Below, one piece after another: positions 8,897 through 15,915 of a stretch of 64,000 nucleotides of DNA; the stretch's first letter is position 1; each line of letters opens with the position of its first letter. The stretch is taken from assembly GCA_021770845.1 (NCBI GenBank), contig JAETQF010000009.1, positions 1-64,000 on the forward strand. The letters run 5' to 3'. This stretch comes from Oscillospiraceae bacterium. Its GTDB lineage: Bacteria; Bacillota; Clostridia; Oscillospirales; Oscillospiraceae. Made by a program: the position numbers and the translations under genes. The notes under the pieces were generated by a model. The model saw only the letters and a list, made by a program, of their open reading frames with translations, had not been told where the DNA came from and made no database searches.

Positions 8897-9574
8897 CTAC
8901 TGTCTGGGTGCAAAATAGTGGGGATAGGCCTCCTGCATTTTGCGCAGGTGGGTCTGGTAAAGGCCCAGGTGCGTCTCCAGGACGCGTACGGCGGCGTCGG
9001 CGTCCCTGGCCGACATGGCCTCCACCAGGGCCCGGTGCTCGTCGATGATAGTGCTGTCCAGGTTCATCACGAAGCTGAGCACCCGGATCCGCTCAATATG
9101 GTGCCGGAGTCCCTCCATCCAGTCAAAATGGTGCTCCATCCCGTTGAGCTCAAAGGCGATCCGGTGGAAGGCGTTGTCCAGCTCAAAGAGTCTGGCCTTC
9201 CGGTTGGGATCCAGGGCGCTCAGATAAAATTGGTAGACCTGGAGATTTTCCTGATACCGGCGGAGCGCCTCCTCGGTGAGGCGGGGGATGGTTCGCAGGA
9301 TCATCTCCTTTTCCAGGGTGAACCGGCTGAACTGCTCCATCTCCACAAGCTCCGTGTCGATGGGGGCCACGTAGGTTCCGCTCTGAGGGCGGACAACCAC
9401 CAGCTTGACCAGCCCCAGGGTGATAATGGCCTCGTGGATGGGGGTGCGGCTCATCCCCATCTGCTGGGCCAGCTCCTTGTCGTTCAGGCTGTCGTTGGGT
9501 TTCAGGTCAAGATTCAGGATGCGGGAGCGGAGAGCCCGGTAAGCCGTTTCCCGCGCACTGAGTACATCTGCCAT
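8897..9574 (-). CDS. GntR-family transcriptional regulator, FadR/FCD type
   Basis: A 225-residue regulator. The N-terminal winged helix-turn-helix (about 5-72) contains NDKELAQQMGMSRTPIHEAI. The C-terminal FCD helical domain (about 80-215) carries the metal-site pattern DNAFH, DEHRALVEAM and THLGLY. FCD regulators sense organic and sugar acids, which fits control of the adjacent TRAP/GH31/uxuA operon. It is preceded at 23 nt by a small membrane-protein gene and followed by its own terminator. The likely target is the palindrome in the dctP promoter. UxuR- or ExuR-like function is inferred from neighbours. Confidence 0.93.
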   Translation of the reverse strand: MADVLSARETAYRALRSRILNLDLKPNDSLNDKELAQQMGMSRTPIHEAIITLGLVKLVVVRPQSGTYVAPIDTELVEMEQFSRFTLEKEMILRTIPRLTEEALRRYQENLQVYQFYLSALDPNRKARLFELDNAFHRIAFELNGMEHHFDWMEGLRHHIERIRVLSFVMNLDSTIIDEHRALVEAMSARDADAAVRVLETHLGLYQTHLRKMQEAYPHYFAPRQ

Positions 9575-9596
9575 AGTCGCTTCCTCTTTTTTTGGT

Positions 9597-10172
9597 TCAG
9601 GGGCGTCGGATCCGGCGATCCCGGATCATCTGACGCAGATCGGTGAGGTTCATGGTGAAGAAGGAGCGGTTTCGCCGCCAGGTCAGGCCGGTGCGCTCCG
9701 CCACGAAGGCCTTCAGCTCCTCGGCGCTTCCGCCCTTGATCGTGGCTTTGTCGATCATGCATACCGATCTGCTGCCCAAAAACAGATAGAGATATTCGTT
9801 GTCCTCCACCAGCCGCTGGAACCGGTCATACTTCAGCCGCATACGCCCCTCGCCGGACAGCTCAAGGGAGCCGCCGAAGAAGGCGCACACATTTTCCGGC
9901 AGGCTCCCCCTCCGATCATCCACGGCCTTGTCCGCCCGGACGGAGGCTGGAAAATCCCTGCCGATCATGAGCAGACAGCCAACCAAAAGCAAAACCGCCT
10001 GGAGGATCCGATCCATCTCCACCGTCAGCGCCAGCGCGGCCATGACAAAGCCAATCGCCAGCTGGGCTAAAATGCGCGGCTGGTGATAGGTGCGGTACTC
10101 AGTTTTGAACAGGCGCTGGAGGGTGTCCTCCGTATGCTGGATGCTGCCGGTAAATTTAGCTCGATCCGCCAT
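9597..10172 (-). CDS. YcxB-like membrane protein of unknown function
   Basis: A 191-residue protein with two adjacent membrane helices (about 38-78) and a C-terminal soluble part containing FQRLVEDNEYLYLFLGSRSVCMIDKATI, the pattern of the YcxB-like C-terminal domain. The function of that family is not known. The ATG at 10172 is preferred over the one at 10178 because AGGGGG is 7 nt upstream. It appears to be cotranscribed with the GntR regulator, 22 nt downstream, from the promoter at 10196-10224. No link to sugar-acid use can be read from the protein itself. Confidence 0.75.
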   Translation of the reverse strand: MADRAKFTGSIQHTEDTLQRLFKTEYRTYHQPRILAQLAIGFVMAALALTVEMDRILQAVLLLVGCLLMIGRDFPASVRADKAVDDRRGSLPENVCAFFGGSLELSGEGRMRLKYDRFQRLVEDNEYLYLFLGSRSVCMIDKATIKGGSAEELKAFVAERTGLTWRRNRSFFTMNLTDLRQMIRDRRIRRP

Positions 10173-10195
10173 AATCATCCCCCTGATATATTGAT

Positions 10196-10224
10196 ATTCT
10201 AATACTTCAGTGCAGTTATGTCAA
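10196..10224 (-). promoter_or_regulatory. Sigma-A-type promoter for the YcxB-like/GntR pair
   Basis: On the minus strand TTGACA (10224-10219) and TAGAAT (10201-10196) are 17 nt apart, and the start codon follows about 20 nt beyond the expected transcription start. Confidence 0.75.
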
Positions 10225-10374
10225 TCCCCATTGTGCCGCCGGCGGCGGCGCCGCCTTCCCTTTGTGCAAAATATCCTATGTGCGTAATACACAAATTTGT
10301 GGATTACTCCCTTTGAAAAATGTTCAATTTTATGATAAAGTGATGCTATACAAAGAAATGGAGGGGCTTTTATT

Positions 10375-10614
10375 ATGAAACGCATCAAAGCGGCCTGCCT
10401 GGAGCAGACCATTCACTTTCAACTGAAGGATGGGATTTCTTCGGAGCTGGGCAAGCAGCAGGTTCGGCAGGAATATGAATCCTACAAGGTGCAGATGGAT
10501 CGGCACGGAACCCAGTACAAGATTACGGAGGAGGCCGAGCAGCCGGATGGCTCCCTGATCATCAAGATCAAAAAGCAGAACAACACCCAGCCTGTGGGCG
10601 ACTACCTGGACTGA
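10375..10614 (+). CDS. Small hypothetical protein upstream of the CarD-like gene
   Basis: A 79-residue protein opening MKRIKAACLEQTIHFQL with a GKQQVRQEYESYK segment and a charged C-terminus; no membrane segment or known motif is visible. GAGGGG lies upstream of the ATG. The CarD-like gene starts 5 nt after its stop and has only a weak ribosome site, so the two are probably translationally linked. The function is unknown; a helper of the CarD-like protein is possible. Confidence 0.75.
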   Translation: MKRIKAACLEQTIHFQLKDGISSELGKQQVRQEYESYKVQMDRHGTQYKITEEAEQPDGSLIIKIKKQNNTQPVGDYLD

Positions 10615-10619
10615 ACGCT

Positions 10620-11132
10620 ATGTATGAGGTTGGAACGCTGGTTTTATATGAAAAGAGGGGCGTTTACAAGGTCGAAAGCGTGGGGGCGCCTCCGGTTCGG
10701 GGCGCCTCCGGCGATTACTATAAGCTGTGCGCCGTATTTTCCAACAGCAATGAGATCACCTATACGCCGGTGGACACGGTTTCGTTCATGCGCCCCCTCA
10801 TCAGCAGCGGCGAAGCGGCCCATTATCTGGAGCTGTTTTCCCAACTGGAGCCCCATGTATTCCGTTCCGGCAAAACGATGGAGCTGACCGCCCACTACCA
10901 GGAGCTGCTGGCGTCCCACAAGGTGGAGGACTGCCTGCTCTTGATCAAGGAGATCCATGTCCGGCAGCGGGAAATGGCCCGGCAGAAGAAGCGGCTGGGG
11001 CAGGTGGACTCCAAATACCTGAAGCTGGCGGAAAAGATGATCTGCGAGGAATTTGCTGTTGTATTGGATACCACGCCGGATTTGATTCGGGAGCGCCTGT
11101 ACGCGGTCACGCAGCGCAGGGCCACCGCTTAA
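10620..11132 (+). CDS. CarD-like RNA polymerase-binding regulator
   Basis: A 170-residue protein with an N-terminal CarD/CdnL/TRCF Tudor-like domain (about 1-60, opening MYEVGTLVLYEKRGVYKVESV) that in characterised homologues contacts the RNA polymerase beta subunit and stabilises open complexes. The C-terminal part (about 70-165) is helical and basic, like the DNA-contacting domain of CarD. The ATG follows the upstream stop by 5 nt. A strong terminator follows. Which promoters it affects cannot be told from sequence. Confidence 0.88.
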   Translation: MYEVGTLVLYEKRGVYKVESVGAPPVRGASGDYYKLCAVFSNSNEITYTPVDTVSFMRPLISSGEAAHYLELFSQLEPHVFRSGKTMELTAHYQELLASHKVEDCLLLIKEIHVRQREMARQKKRLGQVDSKYLKLAEKMICEEFAVVLDTTPDLIRERLYAVTQRRATA

Positions 11133-11151
11133 ATAGGGCGGCATAACTGTT

Positions 11152-11188
11152 ACGGCAGAGGGTCTGTATGACCCCCTGCCGTTTTTTT
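11152..11188 (+). terminator. Rho-independent terminator after the CarD-like gene
   Basis: A stem of ACGGCAGAGGGTC paired with GACCCCCTGCCGT is followed by seven T. It sits between two convergent genes. Confidence 0.9.
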
Positions 11189-11190
11189 GC

Positions 11191-13179
11191 TTACATATGG
11201 CCGACGTAGCCGCAGATCAGATCCGCCGTTTTCTCCGGCCCGATGGAGCTGTCCACGCTCAGCTCGTACTGGTGGGGATCGCCCCACTCGTGACCGGAAA
11301 TGCTCTTGTAATAGGAGCCTCTGGCGCTGTCGGAGCGGGCGATGCTCTTTCTGCCCTCCTGCTCTGTGTCGCCGTACATCTCCATCACCTTTTTCACGCA
11401 GTACTCCTTGGGGGCGTGGATGAAGATCCGCACCACATTGTCCCGGTTCCGCAGCACGTAGTCCGCCGCCCGGCCCACGATGACGCAGGAGCCCTTGTCG
11501 GCGATGAGGTTGATGGCCTTGTCCTGGGCGATCACCGCCTGCCGGACGGCGCTGGTACTGAGGTACAGCTCCCGCATGACGGCGTTTTCGTCGGAGTTGA
11601 TGCGGTCGATAAACTCCTTGGCCAGCCCGCTCTCCTGGGCGGCCAGGGCGGTCATCTCCTTATAATAGCAGGGGACGCCCAGCTTCTCCGCCACCAGCTG
11701 GCCCACCCGCTTTCCGGCGGAGCCGTGCTCCCGGGCGATGGTGATGATGACGCCGGGGTGGGACGGCTGCAGGACGGATTGGGGCTGCGCGGGCTGGCTG
11801 TCCGACCCCTTCAGCTGCTTCCAGAGGCGGAGCATCACAACCGCCGTCACCGCGATGGCCAGCACGTCCGCAATGGGCGCGCCCCAGAAGATGCCGGTGA
11901 CGCCGATGAACACCGGAACGATCACGGAGAACACGATCAGCAGCACATCACGCAGGAAGGACAGCGGCACCGCCGCCTTGGCGCGGCCGATGGACTGGAG
12001 GAAGATGGCGCACACCTTCTGGATGCAGGTGAACAGGATCAGGGACAGATAGATCCGCAGGCAGGGCACCGCGAACTGGAGGTAGAGCTCGGGATCCAGC
12101 GCGGCCGCCCCCTGCGTGCCCGCCGCGCCGAACATCCGGATAAATGCCTGGGGGAACGCCTGGAACAGCACGGTGCAGATCAGGCAGACGATCACCGTCC
12201 ATTTGATCATCAGCTTCAGCAGCTCCCGCACCCGGCTCAGCTTCTTCGCCCCGTAGTTGTAGCCCACGATGGGCTGGACCCCCGCGGCGATGCCGATGGC
12301 GATGTTCAGCACGATCTGGAACAGCTTCATGATGACCACGAAAGCGGCCAGGGGGATGTCCTCGCCGTAGGGGGACAGGGCGCCGTACTTGACCAGCAGG
12401 ATGTTGTTTACGATGGTGATCACCACGATGGACAGTTGAGTGAGGAAGCTGGACGCCCCCAGGGTCATGACCTGCTTCAGAAGGGCGGGGGAGGGGCGGA
12501 AGCTGGCCAGGGAGATCCGGAAGGTCTTGCTCCTGGTGAGATAGGCCGCGCAGATCAGGAAGCTGACGAACTGCCCCAGGATGGTGGCGTAGGCCGCGCC
12601 CTGGATGCCCAGATCCAGCAGGAAGATCGCCACGGGGTCGCCGATGATATTCAGCACCGCCCCCACCAGCATGGCGCCCATGGCGTACTTGGGGCTGCCG
12701 TCCGCCCGGATGATGGAGGCCAGGGTATTCTGCACCAGGGCCAGGGGCATCATGGCGTAGATGATGAAGCCGTAGTCGTGGGCCAGAGACAGATTGGCGT
12801 CCGTGGCCCCGATGAGCCGCAGAAGGCCGTCCCCCCAGCCGTAGCTGATGAGGATGATGGCAAGCCCGCCCAGGAAGGAGAACAGGATGCTGTTGCCCAC
12901 GCTGCGGTGGATGTCCTCCGTCTCGTTTTTGCCCAGGGATACGCTGAGGGAGGCCGCCGCGCCGTCCCCAAAGAACAGCGACACGCCCCAGCCGATGACC
13001 GTGATGGGGAAGATGACCCCGGTGGCGGCGTTGCCCAGATAGCCCACGCCGTTGCCCACGAAGATCTGATCCACGATGTTGTACAGGCAGGAAATAATGA
13101 GGGAAAAGATGCAGGGAACGGCGAATTTCAGCAAAAGTTTCCCGGGTTTTTCCGTTCCAAGGTAGCTGGACTCTTGCAT
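11191..13179 (-). CDS. MATE exporter fused to a cytidylate-kinase-like domain
   Basis: A 662-residue fusion. Residues 1-455 form a 12-helix MATE (multi-antimicrobial extrusion) transporter with paired halves; NIVDQIFVGN and the RADGSPKYAMGAM block are typical. After a Gln/Pro-rich linker, residues 476-662 form a cytidylate-kinase-like P-loop domain opening VIITIAREHGSAGKRVG, with SCVIVGRAADYVL as the second signature. This domain family also occurs alone and its substrate is not established. The ATG at 13179 has GGAGGA upstream and fits the MATE family start; a further 30 upstream codons would be leader RNA. Transported substrate unknown. The leader at 13180-13338 is highly structured. Confidence 0.92.
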   Translation of the reverse strand: MQESSYLGTEKPGKLLLKFAVPCIFSLIISCLYNIVDQIFVGNGVGYLGNAATGVIFPITVIGWGVSLFFGDGAAASLSVSLGKNETEDIHRSVGNSILFSFLGGLAIILISYGWGDGLLRLIGATDANLSLAHDYGFIIYAMMPLALVQNTLASIIRADGSPKYAMGAMLVGAVLNIIGDPVAIFLLDLGIQGAAYATILGQFVSFLICAAYLTRSKTFRISLASFRPSPALLKQVMTLGASSFLTQLSIVVITIVNNILLVKYGALSPYGEDIPLAAFVVIMKLFQIVLNIAIGIAAGVQPIVGYNYGAKKLSRVRELLKLMIKWTVIVCLICTVLFQAFPQAFIRMFGAAGTQGAAALDPELYLQFAVPCLRIYLSLILFTCIQKVCAIFLQSIGRAKAAVPLSFLRDVLLIVFSVIVPVFIGVTGIFWGAPIADVLAIAVTAVVMLRLWKQLKGSDSQPAQPQSVLQPSHPGVIITIAREHGSAGKRVGQLVAEKLGVPCYYKEMTALAAQESGLAKEFIDRINSDENAVMRELYLSTSAVRQAVIAQDKAINLIADKGSCVIVGRAADYVLRNRDNVVRIFIHAPKEYCVKKVMEMYGDTEQEGRKSIARSDSARGSYYKSISGHEWGDPHQYELSVDSSIGPEKTADLICGYVGHM

Positions 13180-13203
13180 AGGATGATTCCTCCTTCGATG
13201 TGT

Positions 13204-13338
13204 ATACGGACAAAAAGGGCATATGCCAGCGCATATGCCCTTTGAAGCCAAACGACACACGCGAAGCATTACCGTACCGTGATCAGGCTTACGTGCAATG
13301 CACTGCGTGTGTCGTGGAATGTCCGTATTGAATTGACA
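13204..13338 (-). ncRNA. Structured 5' leader (riboswitch or attenuator candidate) of the MATE-kinase mRNA
   Basis: On the minus strand the RNA can form a three-way junction. An outer 9-bp stem (13320-13328 with 13204-13212) encloses a 10-bp stem CGACACACGC/GCGTGTGTCG (13305-13314 with 13253-13262) and a 13-bp hairpin AAAGGGCATATGC/GCATATGCCCTTT (13214-13243). The second hairpin is followed by TTTTT, so it can also act as a terminator. A loop AAGCC in the first arm can pair with GGCTT just 3' of that arm. Predicted transcription starts near 13338, leaving about 160 nt before the ATG. No riboswitch class could be assigned by eye. Confidence 0.65.
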
Positions 13339-13344
13339 GGATTC

Positions 13345-13373
13345 AGTTTACCAGAAATTTTCCATGGATGCAA
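13345..13373 (-). promoter_or_regulatory. Promoter of the MATE-kinase gene
   Basis: On the minus strand TTGCAT (13373-13368) and TAAACT (13350-13345) are spaced by 17 nt, placing the transcript start close to 13338, immediately before the structured leader. Confidence 0.6.
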
Positions 13374-13376
13374 AGG

Positions 13377-14801
13377 TCAATTTTCACAAAGTTCAGGGCC
13401 CTCTCTGCCGCCGGAATCCAGCGCCCGATAGGTGTATCGAATGACGATTACACAGATCACAAAGGTCAGCAGATCAGAGACCGGCATGGAGTACAGCACC
13501 CCGGCCAGGCCGAACCGCAGGGGGAGCAGCAGGGCGAAGCCCACGCCGAACAGCACCTCCCGCACCATGGAGATGGCGGTGGAGGCGAAGGCCCGGCCCA
13601 GAGACTGCAGGTAGATGAACGTGCCCTTGTTCACCGTAGCCAGCACCATCATGCAGAGGTAGACGCGGAAGCACTTCACCGCGTATTGCGTATAATACAC
13701 GCTTTCGTTGGACGCGCCAAAGATTCCGATGAGCTGGCGGGGGAACAGCTCCACAATCAGCAGCGCCGCCGCCCCGACCATGGCCTCCGCCGCCAGCAGG
13801 CGGGTGAACAGGGACTTGGCCCGATCCCGGCGGCCCGCCCCGATGTTGTAGCCCACCACCGGGATGCACCCCGCCGCCAGCCCCACGGAGATGGAGATGA
13901 CGATCTGGAAGAACTTCATCACGATCCCCAGCACCGCCATGGGGATCTGGGTGTACTGCGCCTGCCCGAAGATGGGGTCAATGGCGCTGTATTTCAGCGT
14001 CATGTTCTGAATGGCCGCCATGGCCATGACCAGGGAGATCTGGGACAGAAAGCTGCAAATGCCCAGGGGCAGGTATTTCTTCGCCAGACGGCCGTGAAGC
14101 CGAAAGCTGCCCCGCTCCAGCCGGACGGCCTTCATGTGGCACAGATACCAGATTGCCAGGGCGGCGGTTAAGATCTGCCCCAGGACGGTGGCTGCCGCCG
14201 CGCCCATCATCCCCCGGCGAAACACGAAGATGAAGATGGGATCCAGAATGATGTTGACCAGCGCCCCCGCCAGCGTGGAGGCCATGGCGAACTTGGGGCT
14301 GCCGTCGGAGCGGATGATGGGGTTGAGGGCCTGCCCAAACAGATAGAAGGGGATCCCGAGGGTGATCCAGAAGAAGTATTCCTTGGCGTGGTGGAAGGTC
14401 TCCTCGTTGACCCTGCCGCCGAACAGGGTCAGGATCGGATCCTGAAGGGCCAGGTAGAGGGCCGTCAAAACCAGGCCGGAGGCCACGCACAGCAGCACCG
14501 CGCTGCCGATGCTCTTGTGGGCGGCGTCCCGATCCCCGGCCCCCAGGCTGATGCTGACGAAGGCGCAGCAGCCGTCCCCGATCATCACCGCGATGGACAG
14601 GGCCACCACCGTCAGGGGAAAGACCACCGTGTTGGCGGCGTTGCCGTAGGAGCCCAGGTAGTCCGCGTTGGCGATAAAAATCTGATCCACGATGTTGTAG
14701 AGGGCCGCCACCAGCAGGGAGATGACGCAGGGGACGGCATACTTCGCCATCAGCCTGTCCAGCGGCTCTGTTTCCAGGAATGAGTTTGCTTTTTGTTCCA
14801 T
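13377..14801 (-). CDS. MATE family efflux transporter
   Basis: A 474-residue, 12-helix MATE antiporter-type exporter. NIVDQIFIAN and IIRSDGSPKFAMASTL match the N-terminal half of the neighbouring fusion protein, so the two are paralogues, but this one has no kinase domain and ends after YTYRALDSGGREG. The start at 14801 has GAGGAGGAA upstream and matches the family start; about 39 further in-frame codons upstream fall in the structured leader. Substrate unknown. It is transcribed separately from the fusion gene, from a promoter at about 14959-14988. Confidence 0.92.
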   Translation of the reverse strand: MEQKANSFLETEPLDRLMAKYAVPCVISLLVAALYNIVDQIFIANADYLGSYGNAANTVVFPLTVVALSIAVMIGDGCCAFVSISLGAGDRDAAHKSIGSAVLLCVASGLVLTALYLALQDPILTLFGGRVNEETFHHAKEYFFWITLGIPFYLFGQALNPIIRSDGSPKFAMASTLAGALVNIILDPIFIFVFRRGMMGAAAATVLGQILTAALAIWYLCHMKAVRLERGSFRLHGRLAKKYLPLGICSFLSQISLVMAMAAIQNMTLKYSAIDPIFGQAQYTQIPMAVLGIVMKFFQIVISISVGLAAGCIPVVGYNIGAGRRDRAKSLFTRLLAAEAMVGAAALLIVELFPRQLIGIFGASNESVYYTQYAVKCFRVYLCMMVLATVNKGTFIYLQSLGRAFASTAISMVREVLFGVGFALLLPLRFGLAGVLYSMPVSDLLTFVICVIVIRYTYRALDSGGREGPELCEN

Positions 14802-14825
14802 AGATGCGTTCCTCCTCTGAGCATG

Positions 14826-14952
14826 AGAAAGCGCCCGGCGAGAAGAGCTGGACTTATGCCTTCTGGCCGCGCGCTTTCTGATCTTGATTTTGGGGTAAAT
14901 AAAAGCAACGTGCAGCAATCAACCGGACTTATGCGGTATCGCTGCACGTTGC
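14826..14952 (-). ncRNA. Structured 5' leader of the second MATE mRNA with two hairpins sharing a loop
   Basis: On the minus strand the predicted RNA begins at about 14952 with a 12-bp stem GCAACGTGCAGC/GCTGCACGTTGC (14941-14952 with 14905-14916), followed by TTTTATTTA. A second hairpin has a 9-bp outer stem AGAAAGCGC/GCGCTTTCT (ends at 14826 and 14879) and a nearly perfect 9-bp inner stem. Both terminal loops contain the same 10 nt, GCATAAGTCC, next to ACC/GGT or similar closing pairs. Repeated identical loops on two hairpins suggest a ligand- or protein-binding leader. No known class could be assigned by eye. Confidence 0.65.
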
Positions 14953-14958
14953 GTATAA

Positions 14959-14988
14959 AATATAGCAGATATAAGGCCAAAAAGTCAA
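14959..14988 (-). promoter_or_regulatory. Promoter of the second MATE gene
   Basis: On the minus strand TTGACT (14988-14983) and TATATT (14964-14959) lie 18 nt apart in an AT-rich patch. The expected start at about 14952 coincides with the first base of the leader hairpin. Confidence 0.65.
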
Positions 14989-15024
14989 GACAAATTTTCT
15001 GAAGCAGCGGCGGAGGACGGGCGC

Positions 15025-15819
15025 CTATCCCGCGGAGTAGCGGACGGTATTGTATACGCTGATCAGAATGATGACGGCCATCAGGGCCATAAACAGCTTA
15101 TCCACCGCCGCCCCGCTGATCCGCTTGTTCACCAGCCGCCCCGCCATGCCGCCGCCGATGCCGCCGCACACCATCAGGATCAGCGCGGCCCACTCAAACT
15201 CCGGGACGCTGCGGGTCAGAAGGGTGGTGGCCAGGTTGGCGGCCTGGCTGAACAGGATGATGTACAGGCTGTTCTGGGCGGCGGTTTTGGTGTCCATCCC
15301 GAAAAAGAAGAACAGCACCACCAGATTGATGGGCCCGCCGCCGATCCCCAGGAAGCTGGACATGATCCCCAGCAGCAGCCCGATGCACAGGCAGCTCCCA
15401 AGGCCCTCCACCCGGTGGGGCCTGATGCGGCTTTTGAAGATGGTGTAGAGCAGCGTGAACAGGGTGATCACGGCCAGACAGGCCGCCTGAACCGCCCCCA
15501 CGGTGTTGGGGTTTTCAAACAGACCCTTGACGAGGCTGAACAGCTGCTTTCCCACAATGCCCCCCGCCGCCGCGCCGACGGCCAGCGGCGTTCCGGTCTT
15601 TACGTCGATCTGCCCCCCGCCGGAGGCCGCGTTCCGGGCCACCGAGTACAGGCTCATGGAGAGCACGGTCAGCCCGGACAAAAAGCTGATGGTGGACACG
15701 CTGGCCAGCCCGCACAGATCCAGCACGGGCTTGATGATGACGCCGCCGCCGATGCCGCAGATGGCCCCGGCCACCGACGCCAGGAAGCTGACAAGCAGGT
15801 AAAATAAAAGCTGGAACAT
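15025..15819 (-). CDS. TauE/SafE family permease
   Basis: A 264-residue protein with about eight membrane helices in two repeats. GAICGIGGGVIIKPVLDL near the N-terminus and SSFLGIGGGPINL in the second half are the duplicated glycine-rich signatures of the TauE/SafE (sulfite exporter-type) family. Members move small anions such as sulfite or sulfoacetate; the substrate here is unknown. The ATG at 15819 has GGAGGAGG upstream; the longer reading frame to 15864 lacks this. It is flanked by recQ upstream and a MATE gene downstream, with no obvious functional link. Confidence 0.9.
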   Translation of the reverse strand: MFQLLFYLLVSFLASVAGAICGIGGGVIIKPVLDLCGLASVSTISFLSGLTVLSMSLYSVARNAASGGGQIDVKTGTPLAVGAAAGGIVGKQLFSLVKGLFENPNTVGAVQAACLAVITLFTLLYTIFKSRIRPHRVEGLGSCLCIGLLLGIMSSFLGIGGGPINLVVLFFFFGMDTKTAAQNSLYIILFSQAANLATTLLTRSVPEFEWAALILMVCGGIGGGMAGRLVNKRISGAAVDKLFMALMAVIILISVYNTVRYSAG

Positions 15820-15915
15820 CCTGACCTCCTCCCGGATCCTCCCGGCCGCGGGGCCGCGGAGCAACCCTGATTGCTCTCCTCACAGTGTATCACCCGGCGG
15901 GGAAAAGTCAAGGGC

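Noticed and set aside
10230-10260. GGC/GCC-rich run as a possible structured RNA or repeat.
   Set aside because: It is too short and simple; no stable specific fold or second copy was seen.
14826-14952. ANTAR-type or mini-ykkC (guanidine-II) leader for the second MATE gene.
   Set aside because: The loops are 10 nt with GCATAAGTCC, not the hexanucleotide loops of ANTAR targets or the ACGR loops of guanidine-II.
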